The notes under the pieces are model-generated. The model saw only the letters and a program-made list of their open reading frames with translations. It was not told the DNA's origin and did no database searches. A program made the position numbers and the translations under genes. Shown piece by piece: positions 10,290 to 19,591 of a stretch of DNA of 64,000 nt (its first letter is position 1; every line of letters begins with the position of its first letter). The DNA is from Firmicutes bacterium HGW-Firmicutes-15 (GTDB taxonomy: Bacteria > Bacillota > Syntrophomonadia > Syntrophomonadales > Syntrophomonadaceae): assembly GCA_002840245.1 (NCBI GenBank), contig PHAA01000001.1:1-64000 (forward strand). Direction: 5' to 3'.

Positions 10290-10771
10290 TTTGTTACCTT
10301 CCTAACCGCATCTGATATTTTAAGTACTAAGACTAGGCAGAGTACCATTAGTCCAAAGCTAATCAGATAGATAACTGGATATAGTGGTATCTGGGTGGTT
10401 GGCGCAACTAGGTTGGTTTGAGCCATGGTTCTGGCATATCCCATCATATACCAAGCGGATACTGCCCAAAAAACTAGGGAGATTAGGTTAGTAAATGTAT
10501 CAATAATTGCCTGAGTCTTCTTAGATAACTTCTCAATTATTAAATCCACAGCAATATGCCCGTTCTTAAAACCACAGTAAGCCAAACCTAGGCCAACAGT
10601 TAGAGCCATCAGCAGAGTTACATAATCCATCGTTCCGAGCAATGGATTACCTAGAGCCACCCGCAATACTATATTGAGAACCACCACTGCCATCGTAGCC
10701 ACGATGCAGAACCCGGCTATACTATCCAGTGCATGGCTTAAGCTCTGAACCAAGGCAGCAAATTGTTTCAT
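10286..10771 (-). CDS. dctQ: TRAP transporter small permease subunit (DctQ)
   Basis: 161 aa, 4 TM, FKNGHIAVDLIIEKL, overlaps dctM. Confidence 0.9.
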   Translation of the reverse strand: MKQFAALVQSLSHALDSIAGFCIVATMAVVVLNIVLRVALGNPLLGTMDYVTLLMALTVGLGLAYCGFKNGHIAVDLIIEKLSKKTQAIIDTFTNLISLVFWAVSAWYMMGYARTMAQTNLVAPTTQIPLYPVIYLISFGLMVLCLVLVLKISDAVRKVTK

Positions 10772-10793
10772 TTTTCTTTAAGCCCCCCGTAAA

Positions 10794-11897
10794 TTACTTA
10801 TATTCTTTATTATATTTTTCAGCCTTGGCTTTAACCTGATTCAAAATGTCTTGTCCATTGAAGCCCAACTTAGCCATACGGTCCACGTAGTCTTGCTGAA
10901 CAGGAGCAACTAAATTTAACCAACGATCAACTTCTGCTTGTGGAAGATTTATGATTTCCATATTGTTTTGTTTTATAGCACCGCTCATAGCAGTTTCATT
11001 CTGTTTATCCCATAAACCCATACCCACTTGGTCAAAGTATTTTTCAGTAAGCTCTTGTACCGTCTTCTGGAGTTCGGGGCTCAGAGAGTTCCACTTGTCA
11101 TTGTTCATAGTGACAAAAAACAGGGTATTATACAGGAAAGGTGTCTTTGTGATGTATTTTGTTACTTCGGCTTGTTTCCAGCCCTGTAATACCTCTATTG
11201 GGCCAAGATTTCCTTTAACCACACCTTTTGAGAGAGATTCATAAGCTTCCGCCTGGGACATAGCGACTGGGGTTGCTCCCAGAGCTTTAAGGGTAGAGGC
11301 GCTCAAACCGGTTGCCCTTATTTCCATACCCTTAATATCTTCCAGTTTACGAACTGGAGCCTTAGTGAACAGGTCGCCAGGGCCGGTAGTTATAACCATT
11401 AGCAGGTGAGTATCCTGCACTTCTTTGGGCTTCAACTCCTTTATTGCTTCCCAAGCTACTTTGCTGGCTACCTTGGAATTGTTATAGGTTATGCCTGGTA
11501 GTTCAAACACTTCGCTAATTGGAAAACGTCCCCGCGTATAGGAAAAACAAGAAACACCTATATCGGCAATGCCGTTTACAACACCATCATAAATATCAGC
11601 AGACTTTAAGAGGGTCTCCCCAGGGTAACTAGTGATCTTTACCTGACCTTTTGTGGCTGTCTCGATTTCCTTGGCCCAGGGCTGGACCAGTTGGGTCTCT
11701 GCCGGATGAGTAGTTGGCCAAAAATGCGCCAGTTTAAGTTCAACCGTTTTCACTTTCTCCTGCGACGTAGTAGGCGTTGATGCTTTTTGAGCGCAGCCAG
11801 CCATGCTGAATAGCATCAGCACTAATAGTACCGCCACCGTCCTTCTTACTGCTCCCCCGGTACCTCTTCCGTTAATAATTCTTGCTTTTCCCCTCAA
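10794..11897 (-). CDS. dctP: TRAP transporter substrate-binding lipoprotein (DctP); TTG start proposed
   Basis: Lipobox LFSMAGC; LKLAHFWPTTHPAETQLVQPWAKEIE; SD GGAGG upstream of TTG at 11897 makes the track start at 11999 unlikely. Confidence 0.88.
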   Translation of the reverse strand: MRGKARIINGRGTGGAVRRTVAVLLVLMLFSMAGCAQKASTPTTSQEKVKTVELKLAHFWPTTHPAETQLVQPWAKEIETATKGQVKITSYPGETLLKSADIYDGVVNGIADIGVSCFSYTRGRFPISEVFELPGITYNNSKVASKVAWEAIKELKPKEVQDTHLLMVITTGPGDLFTKAPVRKLEDIKGMEIRATGLSASTLKALGATPVAMSQAEAYESLSKGVVKGNLGPIEVLQGWKQAEVTKYITKTPFLYNTLFFVTMNNDKWNSLSPELQKTVQELTEKYFDQVGMGLWDKQNETAMSGAIKQNNMEIINLPQAEVDRWLNLVAPVQQDYVDRMAKLGFNGQDILNQVKAKAEKYNKEYK

Positions 11898-12326
11898 CTT
11901 TACTTCCTCCTTTATTTTTGATTTGGGCAATAAAAAAAACTCCACTAGGAGTTCACAAAGAAAAGCGACCCATTCTCTGTTTGCAAATAAAAACAACAAG
12001 AGAATAAACGCATTCTTTTTCCTACCGTCCTTACTGTCCTACCCTTTTTTATTAAGTATTTCCACCCTACATTTACTACCACTCTACATATTTACTACCA
12101 AATCAAAGACCCAACTATTCTAGTAAAGTTATCTAAAGCATTAATCATGTGTTTTATAAAATAATATGAATTGAAATTCGAATACATATTTATGCTATTA
12201 TTCTACACAATTTGGACAATTCCTGCCAGAAGGTTAATCTTTTTATATTCTAAGCTAACATCCTTTTAATCCCGGACTTTCAAATGATTATTTCTTCGTA
12301 AGCTCTGGTATTCCCTTTCTGTCGCC

Positions 12327-13538
12327 TCACCACTCTCCCTGAACTTCCGCATACCTATGGTCCACATTAAAATCAGCTTTGTCAAAATAGTTTCCATTCG
12401 TTCCAAAGGTGGTGTCAACATTGATCCATCTGCTTTCTTCATCTGAATAAATCTGATTCCAAGCATGGTCCCCCCAGGCAATCCCGCTATACCCCAATCC
12501 GGTAATCAAACGCACCTTTACCCCTACCGCACGGCACATGGATATATACAAACTGGAATAATCGAAGCAAATACCCTTTCTGGTATTAAATGCAATAATT
12601 GAACCCGACGAAATTCCGCTAGGGTCCTTACTAATCATTACGGCCTTGTCATAATCGTATTGCATATTCTGGCTGAGCCATTTATATATCAAATATGCCT
12701 TCTTCTTGCTGTTCTGCTCATTGCCCACAATCTTCCTGGCAGTTTCATCTATTTGAGAATTTGATTTAATTGCTTCATCCAATGTAACTCCATTAAAATA
12801 CGTTATCACCCGAATATTGTTTTTTTTCAACTGCTTTAATAGCTGCTCAGCAGTTGAATTTCCTCCGGAATCTCCTATGTCCGTAATAACCGTCTCCATG
12901 CTTCTGCCAAAAGAATCATTGACCAGAACCGGAATTTTCTTGGCAATATTGGAGTTAAGCACGGGGCATACAGCATTTTTATATAAACTCTGGTAAGCAG
13001 CTGACTGATTCATCGACCTGGACAAAAACGGAGACGGGAAATAATAGGCATAGAAGTTAAGTAACAGGCCTAGAATAAAAACTAAAAATACCGCCCTCGG
13101 CACCTGTGATAAAGCCCCAATAATATGTCTTACCACACTACCCATGGAATCAAATAGGGTATATAGCCCGCTGGCCAACGATTCACCAAAAGCATTGAAC
13201 AGTGGGGCGGTAAAAAGCCTTAAGATAATGCGAACCAGCAAGAGTATTAGCGGCACAACAATAATATAAATCATCACATCCTGCCCATATAGGAACGTTC
13301 TGATCTTTTCGGGTATCCCATTATAAATCTGATTAAACACCCCGCTATTATTATCGAAAAATATCCTTCTCGTCAGATAAATCGCCATAAATAAGCCGAA
13401 TAGGAACTCCAAACTATTAAGTAAAGACCACAATGATTGCTTAATTCTTTCTCTTGAAAAATCTTGAAAAGCACCAAAAATTATTGGCAGTGCAAAAACA
13501 CCTACCAGTATTACCGTTAAAATATTGATTCTTAACAT
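12327..13538 (-). CDS. Membrane protein with transglutaminase-like domain
   Basis: Several N-terminal TM segments; KGICFDYSSLYISMCRAVGVKVRLITG ... HAWNQIYSDEESRWINVDTTFG. Confidence 0.85.
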   Translation of the reverse strand: MLRINILTVILVGVFALPIIFGAFQDFSRERIKQSLWSLLNSLEFLFGLFMAIYLTRRIFFDNNSGVFNQIYNGIPEKIRTFLYGQDVMIYIIVVPLILLLVRIILRLFTAPLFNAFGESLASGLYTLFDSMGSVVRHIIGALSQVPRAVFLVFILGLLLNFYAYYFPSPFLSRSMNQSAAYQSLYKNAVCPVLNSNIAKKIPVLVNDSFGRSMETVITDIGDSGGNSTAEQLLKQLKKNNIRVITYFNGVTLDEAIKSNSQIDETARKIVGNEQNSKKKAYLIYKWLSQNMQYDYDKAVMISKDPSGISSGSIIAFNTRKGICFDYSSLYISMCRAVGVKVRLITGLGYSGIAWGDHAWNQIYSDEESRWINVDTTFGTNGNYFDKADFNVDHRYAEVQGEW

Positions 13539-13765
13539 ATATTCACCCTCAAAAATAGCATTTTTTCATCATCTAATTATTACTACATAAACACTTGCTT
13601 GTAATTAGAAATTTTTGGATCAGCTTGTTTATGTTATTTTACATAAAAATAAGAGGGCATACCAATGTCCTCTTCAGCGTGTCGATAAAGTCAGGCTGAG
13701 TAAAAGCTCCTATTTTAGAAACGCCTGTTTCATGATCACTAATATTATATACTATGGTCAAAGGA

Positions 13766-14665
13766 TTAATATGTTGATTTTCCTTTAGGAGCCCGTTGTG
13801 TTGGTCCCGAGGATGAATACTTGCTCGCGTTCAACCCTGCCACCTGTCCTTCTCCAACAGACTTGGCAATTTGATAGGGAGGCCCGGTGCAGTCTCCAGC
13901 TGCATATACCCCGGGGAGATTGGTTTCCTGATTGCGGTTAACCCTGATATGCCTATCGGCTATCTCTAACCCTGGTACCAAACGCTCTGGCGAAGTCTCA
14001 GCCCCTAGAACAAATAATCCTTCTACCTTTATGTTTTGACCATTATTTAACTCAAGTCCTTCCACAAAATCCTCCCCCATGATCACTCTTGGCTGAGCAT
14101 TAACAATTTCTATCCTTTGGTCTAGGTCCCCAATTTCTTTATACATAGGCAGATAATATACTTTGCTGCATATTTCCGCCATAAAGTTAGCCTCATGTTC
14201 GGCTTCCTCACCGTGCCCTATGATTAGTACATCCTTGGCTCTATAAATTGGGCCATCACATGTGGCACAGTAACCCAGTCCTTTCCCTAAAAAAAAGTCT
14301 TCCCTTGGTAAAGTGGCTTTGTAGGGTACTCCTGTAGCTATTATAATAGTCTTGGTACTGACCATGTCATTTCCTACCAGTATGTTGTATGTTCCGTCAG
14401 CTTCATTAATAGCCTCGGCCATAATATTACTTATTTCAATATCCATCGCCCGCGCATGATCCATAAATTGTTCCAGCAGTTTTTCTCCGCTCACATCGGG
14501 AAGGCCCAGGTAATTGTTTACCTTCTGAGCTTTGTGCAGCGGCGGACTGCATATGTCTGAGCCTATGACAACAACCTTTTTATTACGGATAGTTGCGTTT
14601 ATCGCAGCAGATAGACCAGCCGGCCCGCATCCCAGAATTGCTATATCATATAATTCATGTTTAAT
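13766..14665 (-). CDS. Thioredoxin reductase-like flavoprotein lacking NADPH motifs; N-terminus extends past the track start, possible ATT start
   Basis: Reading frame open upstream of 14494: ...KHELYDIAILGCGPAGLSAAINATIRNKKVVVIGSDICSPPLHKAQKVNNYLGLPDVSGEKL; CATCDG active site retained. Confidence 0.75.
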   Translation of the reverse strand: MKHELYDIAILGCGPAGLSAAINATIRNKKVVVIGSDICSPPLHKAQKVNNYLGLPDVSGEKLLEQFMDHARAMDIEISNIMAEAINEADGTYNILVGNDMVSTKTIIIATGVPYKATLPREDFFLGKGLGYCATCDGPIYRAKDVLIIGHGEEAEHEANFMAEICSKVYYLPMYKEIGDLDQRIEIVNAQPRVIMGEDFVEGLELNNGQNIKVEGLFVLGAETSPERLVPGLEIADRHIRVNRNQETNLPGVYAAGDCTGPPYQIAKSVGEGQVAGLNASKYSSSGPTQRAPKGKSTY

Positions 14666-14940
14666 TTTACATTCCCCCCTTGTATTTGCTTTATAAGCTC
14701 TCTTATATTATCCCTTACTTATGGTATTCTAATGCAGCTTGAAAGAAACCTCATCCACAACCTATTATAATTAATGCTGTCTATATTAGAGACTATTCTG
14801 CCTGGCTTATTCCCTGATAGCCCCTAACTGGGTTGACCTATCCCCTGCCTTGTTAAAAAAATAAGAGAACCCTATCTTCGTGATCAACGAAAACTGTGTC
14901 CTCTGCTTAGTTATTATTGAGTTATTGTCTTAATTAATAA

Positions 14941-15015
14941 TGGAGCGGGAAAAGGGGTTCGAACCCTCGGCACCCGGCTTGGGAAGCCGGTGCTCTACCA
15001 CTGAGCTACTCCCGC
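14941..15015 (-). tRNA. tRNA-Gly(CCC)
   Basis: GCGGGAGTAGCTCAGTGGTAGAGCACCGGCTTCCCAAGCCGGGTGCCGAGGGTTCGAACCCCTTTTCCCGCTCCA; anticodon loop TTCCCAA. Confidence 0.95.
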
Positions 15016-15062
15016 CCATAAAATACTACCAGAGATATTTTATACTAAATAGCATCCGTTAG

Positions 15063-16043
15063 TCAAATTGGGCTTGAGTTTTTATGGTTGATTACCTTAT
15101 CCGCAAACTCTTCCGCCAGTTCCAGAATCTCCTCTTGGCGCGGTAGAAACTGAATCCATTCCGCAGGTATACCGCCTAAACCATAAGCTATCCCGGCCAG
15201 CCCTCCAACTACCGCAGCCGTTGTGTCTGTATCCCAACCCAGATTGACTGCCTCCAGCACCGTGTCCTGGTAGTTGTCATTCCTGAGCAAGCACCACAAA
15301 GCCGCTTCCAGGGTATGGATGACATATCCGTCCGAGTTGATTTCGGCTTCCGGTAGTTCATCTATTTTTCCGGACAATATACGGGTAAAGTGCTGCAGCT
15401 CTCCCGGCACCATTCCCGGCAGTTTTGTCAGCTCCTGGGTATGGCACAGGCTCCGATAGGCTTGCTGCGGCGTTGCACCTGCCAGCAATTCCCGCACCAT
15501 CATGGTATACAGGCAGCAGGCCACCTTACTCCGGAGATGTCCATGGGTAATGCCTGACATCAAATGTATCCCTGCCGCCATGGTGGTATCGTCTTCCTCA
15601 GCCAGGTAAATGGCGGCCGGCAATATTCTCATCAAGGCACCGTTGCCGTTGTCGGTTTCATTATTGGGGCCGGCTTTTTCGGCCGGTATCCCAGTTCTCA
15701 TCCGTTCCATGGCCTCGGTGGTAGCATTGCCAACATCGAAGGCGTAACCGGTCGGTGTCCAATAACCATCTTCATACCATTTTAGAAACCTGGCTCCTGC
15801 ATCAGCGGGATCAATTTCATGTCTACAGATACTTTCAACTAGGCATAATGTAAGGGAAGAATCATCTGACCAATATCCAGGCGGCAGCTTAAATGACCCC
15901 CACCCTTCCATCCCGGTGACCGGTCTTTGCCGCCTCAACTCCCGGGAAGCAAATTGCACCGGCAATCCCAGCGCATCCCCTACCACTACCCCGATAATGC
16001 CCCCCATGATTTTCTGTTTTTGCATTCTAAGCCCTCCAGGCAA
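15063..16043 (-). CDS. ADP-ribosylglycohydrolase family protein
   Basis: GGIIGVVVGDALGLPVQF, WSDDSSLTLC, GWDTDTTAAVVGGLAG motifs. Confidence 0.92.
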   Translation of the reverse strand: MPGGLRMQKQKIMGGIIGVVVGDALGLPVQFASRELRRQRPVTGMEGWGSFKLPPGYWSDDSSLTLCLVESICRHEIDPADAGARFLKWYEDGYWTPTGYAFDVGNATTEAMERMRTGIPAEKAGPNNETDNGNGALMRILPAAIYLAEEDDTTMAAGIHLMSGITHGHLRSKVACCLYTMMVRELLAGATPQQAYRSLCHTQELTKLPGMVPGELQHFTRILSGKIDELPEAEINSDGYVIHTLEAALWCLLRNDNYQDTVLEAVNLGWDTDTTAAVVGGLAGIAYGLGGIPAEWIQFLPRQEEILELAEEFADKVINHKNSSPI

Positions 16044-16132
16044 TAAATCTTGCTGAATATTATATTAACAGACCACACGCCCGATTTTTTCAGTAATCTC
16101 GACCAGTAATTGGTCTATCATATAAGTAATAC

Positions 16133-16162
16133 TAAAAAAGCAGGCCTATTCAGCCTGCGTAA
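16133..16162 (-). terminator. Rho-independent terminator downstream of agrD-like gene
   Basis: Minus strand GCAGGCTGAATAGGCCTGCTTTTTT. Confidence 0.75.
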
Positions 16163-16196
16163 GTAAGTGATTCCACGAAATATGACACTCCTTAAA

Positions 16197-16325
16197 CTAG
16201 TCTCTTTTTTTCGGCGGTTCCGGTTGATAGTTAAATACTGGACAACCTAACGCACTACCTACTGCAACGAATGTGAGAATAGTTATTAGCAAAGAACATG
16301 TAATCGCTTTAACTTTGCTTAACAT
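16197..16325 (-). CDS. agrD: AgrD-like cyclic autoinducer pre-peptide (absent from ORF track)
   Basis: Direct translation MLSKVKAITCSLLITILTFVAVGSALGCPVFNYQPEPPKKRD*; amphipathic leader, small residues, Cys + aromatic core, YQPxxPK-type tail; overlaps agrB stop. Confidence 0.88.
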   Translation of the reverse strand: MLSKVKAITCSLLITILTFVAVGSALGCPVFNYQPEPPKKRD

Positions 16326-16957
16326 TTGAGCACCCCCTCTCGCTTAAATTTTGCCGCTAGTATATCGAAAAGCTGGTCCCATAAATGAATATAGGCCTGC
16401 CCAGCTGGCAACAAGGTGATATTCTGCCAGAACAGACCCAATAGCAGTGCTATAGCAACCAGTTTTTCTCCCATAATATAACTGCTAATCAAGCTTATTA
16501 GCAAAAGCAAAAACAAAACCCAATATGACTTTTGCTTCCTCTTTCTTATTATTGGTTTATCTATAATTGGATTGATTAGATTGTCGACGGGAACATAATA
16601 GTGAATAATTAATATTGCCAGTATGGCAAGAAAGGTAATATATACAGGTAAATGGATAACAGGAATGAATCTGCATATGTAAGCTAATAAAATAATGTGC
16701 GAAAGGCTGACTATCGTACAACGAAAATAGGACTGGCAGTGAGCTCCCCCCGAATATCTCCGATATAGTGCTGTCGAGCAAATCAACGCCAGGGTTTCTT
16801 TGCTCATTCCCAGCAGGAAAGCGACCGCCATAATAACAAATATCTGTAATAATCCCCCCAGTGATATCTCCAGACCATAACGTATCTCATCCTCATATAA
16901 AGACTTATTGGCGTTTTCAGCCATCAAATGAGCTATTCTCCTGGCCAGCAAATTCAT
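16319..16957 (-). CDS. agrB: AgrB-like accessory gene regulator membrane peptidase
   Basis: 212 aa; YRRYSGGAHCQSYFRC (His/Cys catalytic region) in a polytopic protein. Confidence 0.93.
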   Translation of the reverse strand: MNLLARRIAHLMAENANKSLYEDEIRYGLEISLGGLLQIFVIMAVAFLLGMSKETLALICSTALYRRYSGGAHCQSYFRCTIVSLSHIILLAYICRFIPVIHLPVYITFLAILAILIIHYYVPVDNLINPIIDKPIIRKRKQKSYWVLFLLLLISLISSYIMGEKLVAIALLLGLFWQNITLLPAGQAYIHLWDQLFDILAAKFKREGVLKC

Positions 16958-18317
16958 ATAAGTCCCCCTTTTCCAGCTTTCTCGGGAAATATACTGAAAA
17001 GTTCACCATATGTTTATCATTGTTGCTGATATCTAAGCGTCCCCCGTATTTTTGGGCTAAATTATGACAAATATGCAGGCCCAGTCCTAAATGCTCCCCC
17101 TTCTTGGTGCTATAACCTTTTCGCAATATTTTTTCTTTTATATCATCTTCAATATATCCATAATTAGACACCTTGAAAATATAGTGTTCAGCATTGGAGC
17201 CTATATATACCATTACCAGCCTCTGGTCAGTATCCAGTGGCATCACTGCATCAAAAGCATTATTAATCAAATTACCTAGAATATTATTTAATTCATAGGT
17301 CGACACCTTCAAGCTGTCGATCGGCGTGTCCACCTCTACTTTAAATGTAATATCGTTAGTCCTGGCAATACCTGATTTAATATAGAATAAGGCGGTTAAC
17401 CCGGGACTCCCGGTAGTGATAAACTCATTCGACAGGATATTTCCACCCATAAGTTCACTCAAATACTCCTGCACTTCCTGCTTATATCCCAGCTGGTTAA
17501 AACCATAAATGGTCTGCAGGTGGTTAATTATATCGTGTCTTTCACTGCGTATAGCGGTATATAATTCGTCTAGAGTTTCAATATATATAGCCTGCATATG
17601 ATATTGACTTTCTTTTTGGGTTAATTCAACCAACTGAATTATTAATAGTGCCATTGCAATCAAACCCAATATAAGAACCGTAGTCGAAATTGCTCCCATT
17701 AGCGGAAGTGCCAACCCGTGGAAAAAGCTAAATCCCTTATTAATAACCGAGAAACTAAAAATCATTTGAATAATAATAACTATTAATATTGTGACTACTA
17801 AAAATGCGGTGGTTCTCGTTCGTTTGCTCTCATAAAAAACAGAAGTCTCACTTATCGTTTCCTGAAAATTAAACAGATAAAATTTGAACCTAATACATAA
17901 ATAAATAATAATTATTGTCATTACTATTTGCGGTAACGGAACAAATACTTTTATTAATGGATTAGTGCTTGCTACGACATCTGGGCCAAACCATTCAATG
18001 ATAATAAGAGTAAAAACTAGCTCTCCCAATACCAATACTATTACTCCAAAAATAGTAGCAACAATCGCTTTGAGCAAACTAAAATTCAATAAAATTGTCA
18101 CTGAAATAAGCAAAAAAAGTATTTGAATGTAAAAACTGATGTCATAGGGCAAATAAGATCTTAATAAGACCCCCAACACTGCATAGCTCAGTGCAATAAT
18201 AACGAGCTTTTTCATCGAAGGTCTTATATTTACCAAGAGCAGGCCCAGCCATGGCATTAGAAAACCAGCAATAAAGTTATGCAAAAACGTTATCCAGTGC
18301 ATTGTGGTATTATTCAC
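16917..18317 (-). CDS. AgrC-like sensor histidine kinase (multi-TM, GHKL)
   Basis: N-terminal ~6-7 TM; SERHDIINHLQTIYGF; NNILGNLINNAFDA; KGEHLGLGLHICHNLAQKYGG. Confidence 0.88.
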   Translation of the reverse strand: MNNTTMHWITFLHNFIAGFLMPWLGLLLVNIRPSMKKLVIIALSYAVLGVLLRSYLPYDISFYIQILFLLISVTILLNFSLLKAIVATIFGVIVLVLGELVFTLIIIEWFGPDVVASTNPLIKVFVPLPQIVMTIIIIYLCIRFKFYLFNFQETISETSVFYESKRTRTTAFLVVTILIVIIIQMIFSFSVINKGFSFFHGLALPLMGAISTTVLILGLIAMALLIIQLVELTQKESQYHMQAIYIETLDELYTAIRSERHDIINHLQTIYGFNQLGYKQEVQEYLSELMGGNILSNEFITTGSPGLTALFYIKSGIARTNDITFKVEVDTPIDSLKVSTYELNNILGNLINNAFDAVMPLDTDQRLVMVYIGSNAEHYIFKVSNYGYIEDDIKEKILRKGYSTKKGEHLGLGLHICHNLAQKYGGRLDISNNDKHMVNFSVYFPRKLEKGDLYEFAGQENSSFDG

Positions 18318-18488
18318 AACTAATTCCCCACTCTTTCCTAATGTGGGTAATATTCTCCAATGTTTTTAAAATTCCTCTTTTTTTATGTTTTTTCGCATTT
18401 TAATGTTATCAGTTTTAACCCGATTCAGATATCTGTTTTGCGCTAAAATATATTCTTTTTCAACATCATTCCGAAGGATTTCCTGTTC

Positions 18489-18530
18489 ATGCGGCCAAAA
18501 ATAACAGGGCCCAGCAAGCCCTGCATTAGT
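18489..18530 (-). terminator. Terminator downstream of cheB
   Basis: Minus strand GCAGGGCTTGCTGGGCCCTGTTATTTTT. Confidence 0.6.
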
Positions 18531-18553
18531 TCCTTAAAAGCCTCTACAACTTA

Positions 18554-19591
18554 TCATTTCCCCCTTATCATTGAACAGACTACTTGCGGAATGGAGACTA
18601 AGGGAACTTGTCTGTCAACAGCCCCCAGGTTAAGTGCCGCTCTGGGCATTCCATATACTATACAGGATTCTTCATCCTGACCAATGGTCTTAGCGCCTAT
18701 TTTTTTCATAGCTAAGAGTCCCTTGGCTCCATCAGTTCCCATTCCGGTCAAAATTACCCCTAATGCTGTTCTTCCGATCTGTTCAGCTACAGAATCAAAA
18801 AGGACATCTACTGATGGACAATGGCCATTTACTTTTTCTCCTTTGCGGCATTCCACGAAATATATACTCCCCTTTTTCTTTATCCTCATATGATAATCGC
18901 CTGGAGCAACCAGAGCCCGGCCTGCAAAAACCCGATCCCCGTCCTGGGCTTCCTTAATTTCCATCAAACAGCTATTATTTAATCGCTCGGCATACATCCT
19001 AGTAAAAACGGGTGGCATGTGCTGGACGATTACCGTACCAGGCATATCTGCTGGAAAAGCCTTCAGAATAGAAGCAATGGCTTCAGTTCCTCCAGTAGAA
19101 GCACCGATAGCAATAATATCCATGCCGTAGCTGCTATCTGTTCTCTTAATGCTGTCGGAGCTTGTTTCGCGTTTCCAATGGCCTACTCTAGCCGTAGCGG
19201 CTATCTTAACCTTGATGATTAACTCATTAAGCAGGGTGTCAAACCTTCGGCCCGTTTTCCAGTCTGGTTTGGTTACAAAATCTACCGCTCCTGCCTGCAG
19301 AGCCTCAAATACGTTTTCACTGACCGAGCTCACCACCACAACTGGCATAGGATACTGGGGCATGAGCCGGCGTAAAAACTCAATGCCGTTCATTTTAGGC
19401 ATTTCCACATCCAGGGTCATTACGTCCGGCTGATATTTAATTATTTTGTCCCGGGCGTTATACACATCATGAGCAGTTGCCACGACCTCAACGTCAGGAT
19501 CTGCAGACAGCCCCTGGGAAATGGCTTCCCTGAATAGTAACGAATCATCCACTACGAGAACCTTAATCTTTTTCTTAATCTGCACGACCAC
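18554..19591 (-). CDS. cheB: Chemotaxis response regulator protein-glutamate methylesterase
   Basis: Receiver VLVVDDSLLFREAI plus CheB methylesterase IGASTGGTEAI, GMGTDGAKG. Confidence 0.96.
   Translation of the reverse strand: MVVQIKKKIKVLVVDDSLLFREAISQGLSADPDVEVVATAHDVYNARDKIIKYQPDVMTLDVEMPKMNGIEFLRRLMPQYPMPVVVVSSVSENVFEALQAGAVDFVTKPDWKTGRRFDTLLNELIIKVKIAATARVGHWKRETSSDSIKRTDSSYGMDIIAIGASTGGTEAIASILKAFPADMPGTVIVQHMPPVFTRMYAERLNNSCLMEIKEAQDGDRVFAGRALVAPGDYHMRIKKKGSIYFVECRKGEKVNGHCPSVDVLFDSVAEQIGRTALGVILTGMGTDGAKGLLAMKKIGAKTIGQDEESCIVYGMPRAALNLGAVDRQVPLVSIPQVVCSMIRGK

Noticed and set aside
12266-12481. 71-aa minus-strand ORF
   Set aside because: Out-of-frame overlap with the 3' end of the transglutaminase-domain gene.
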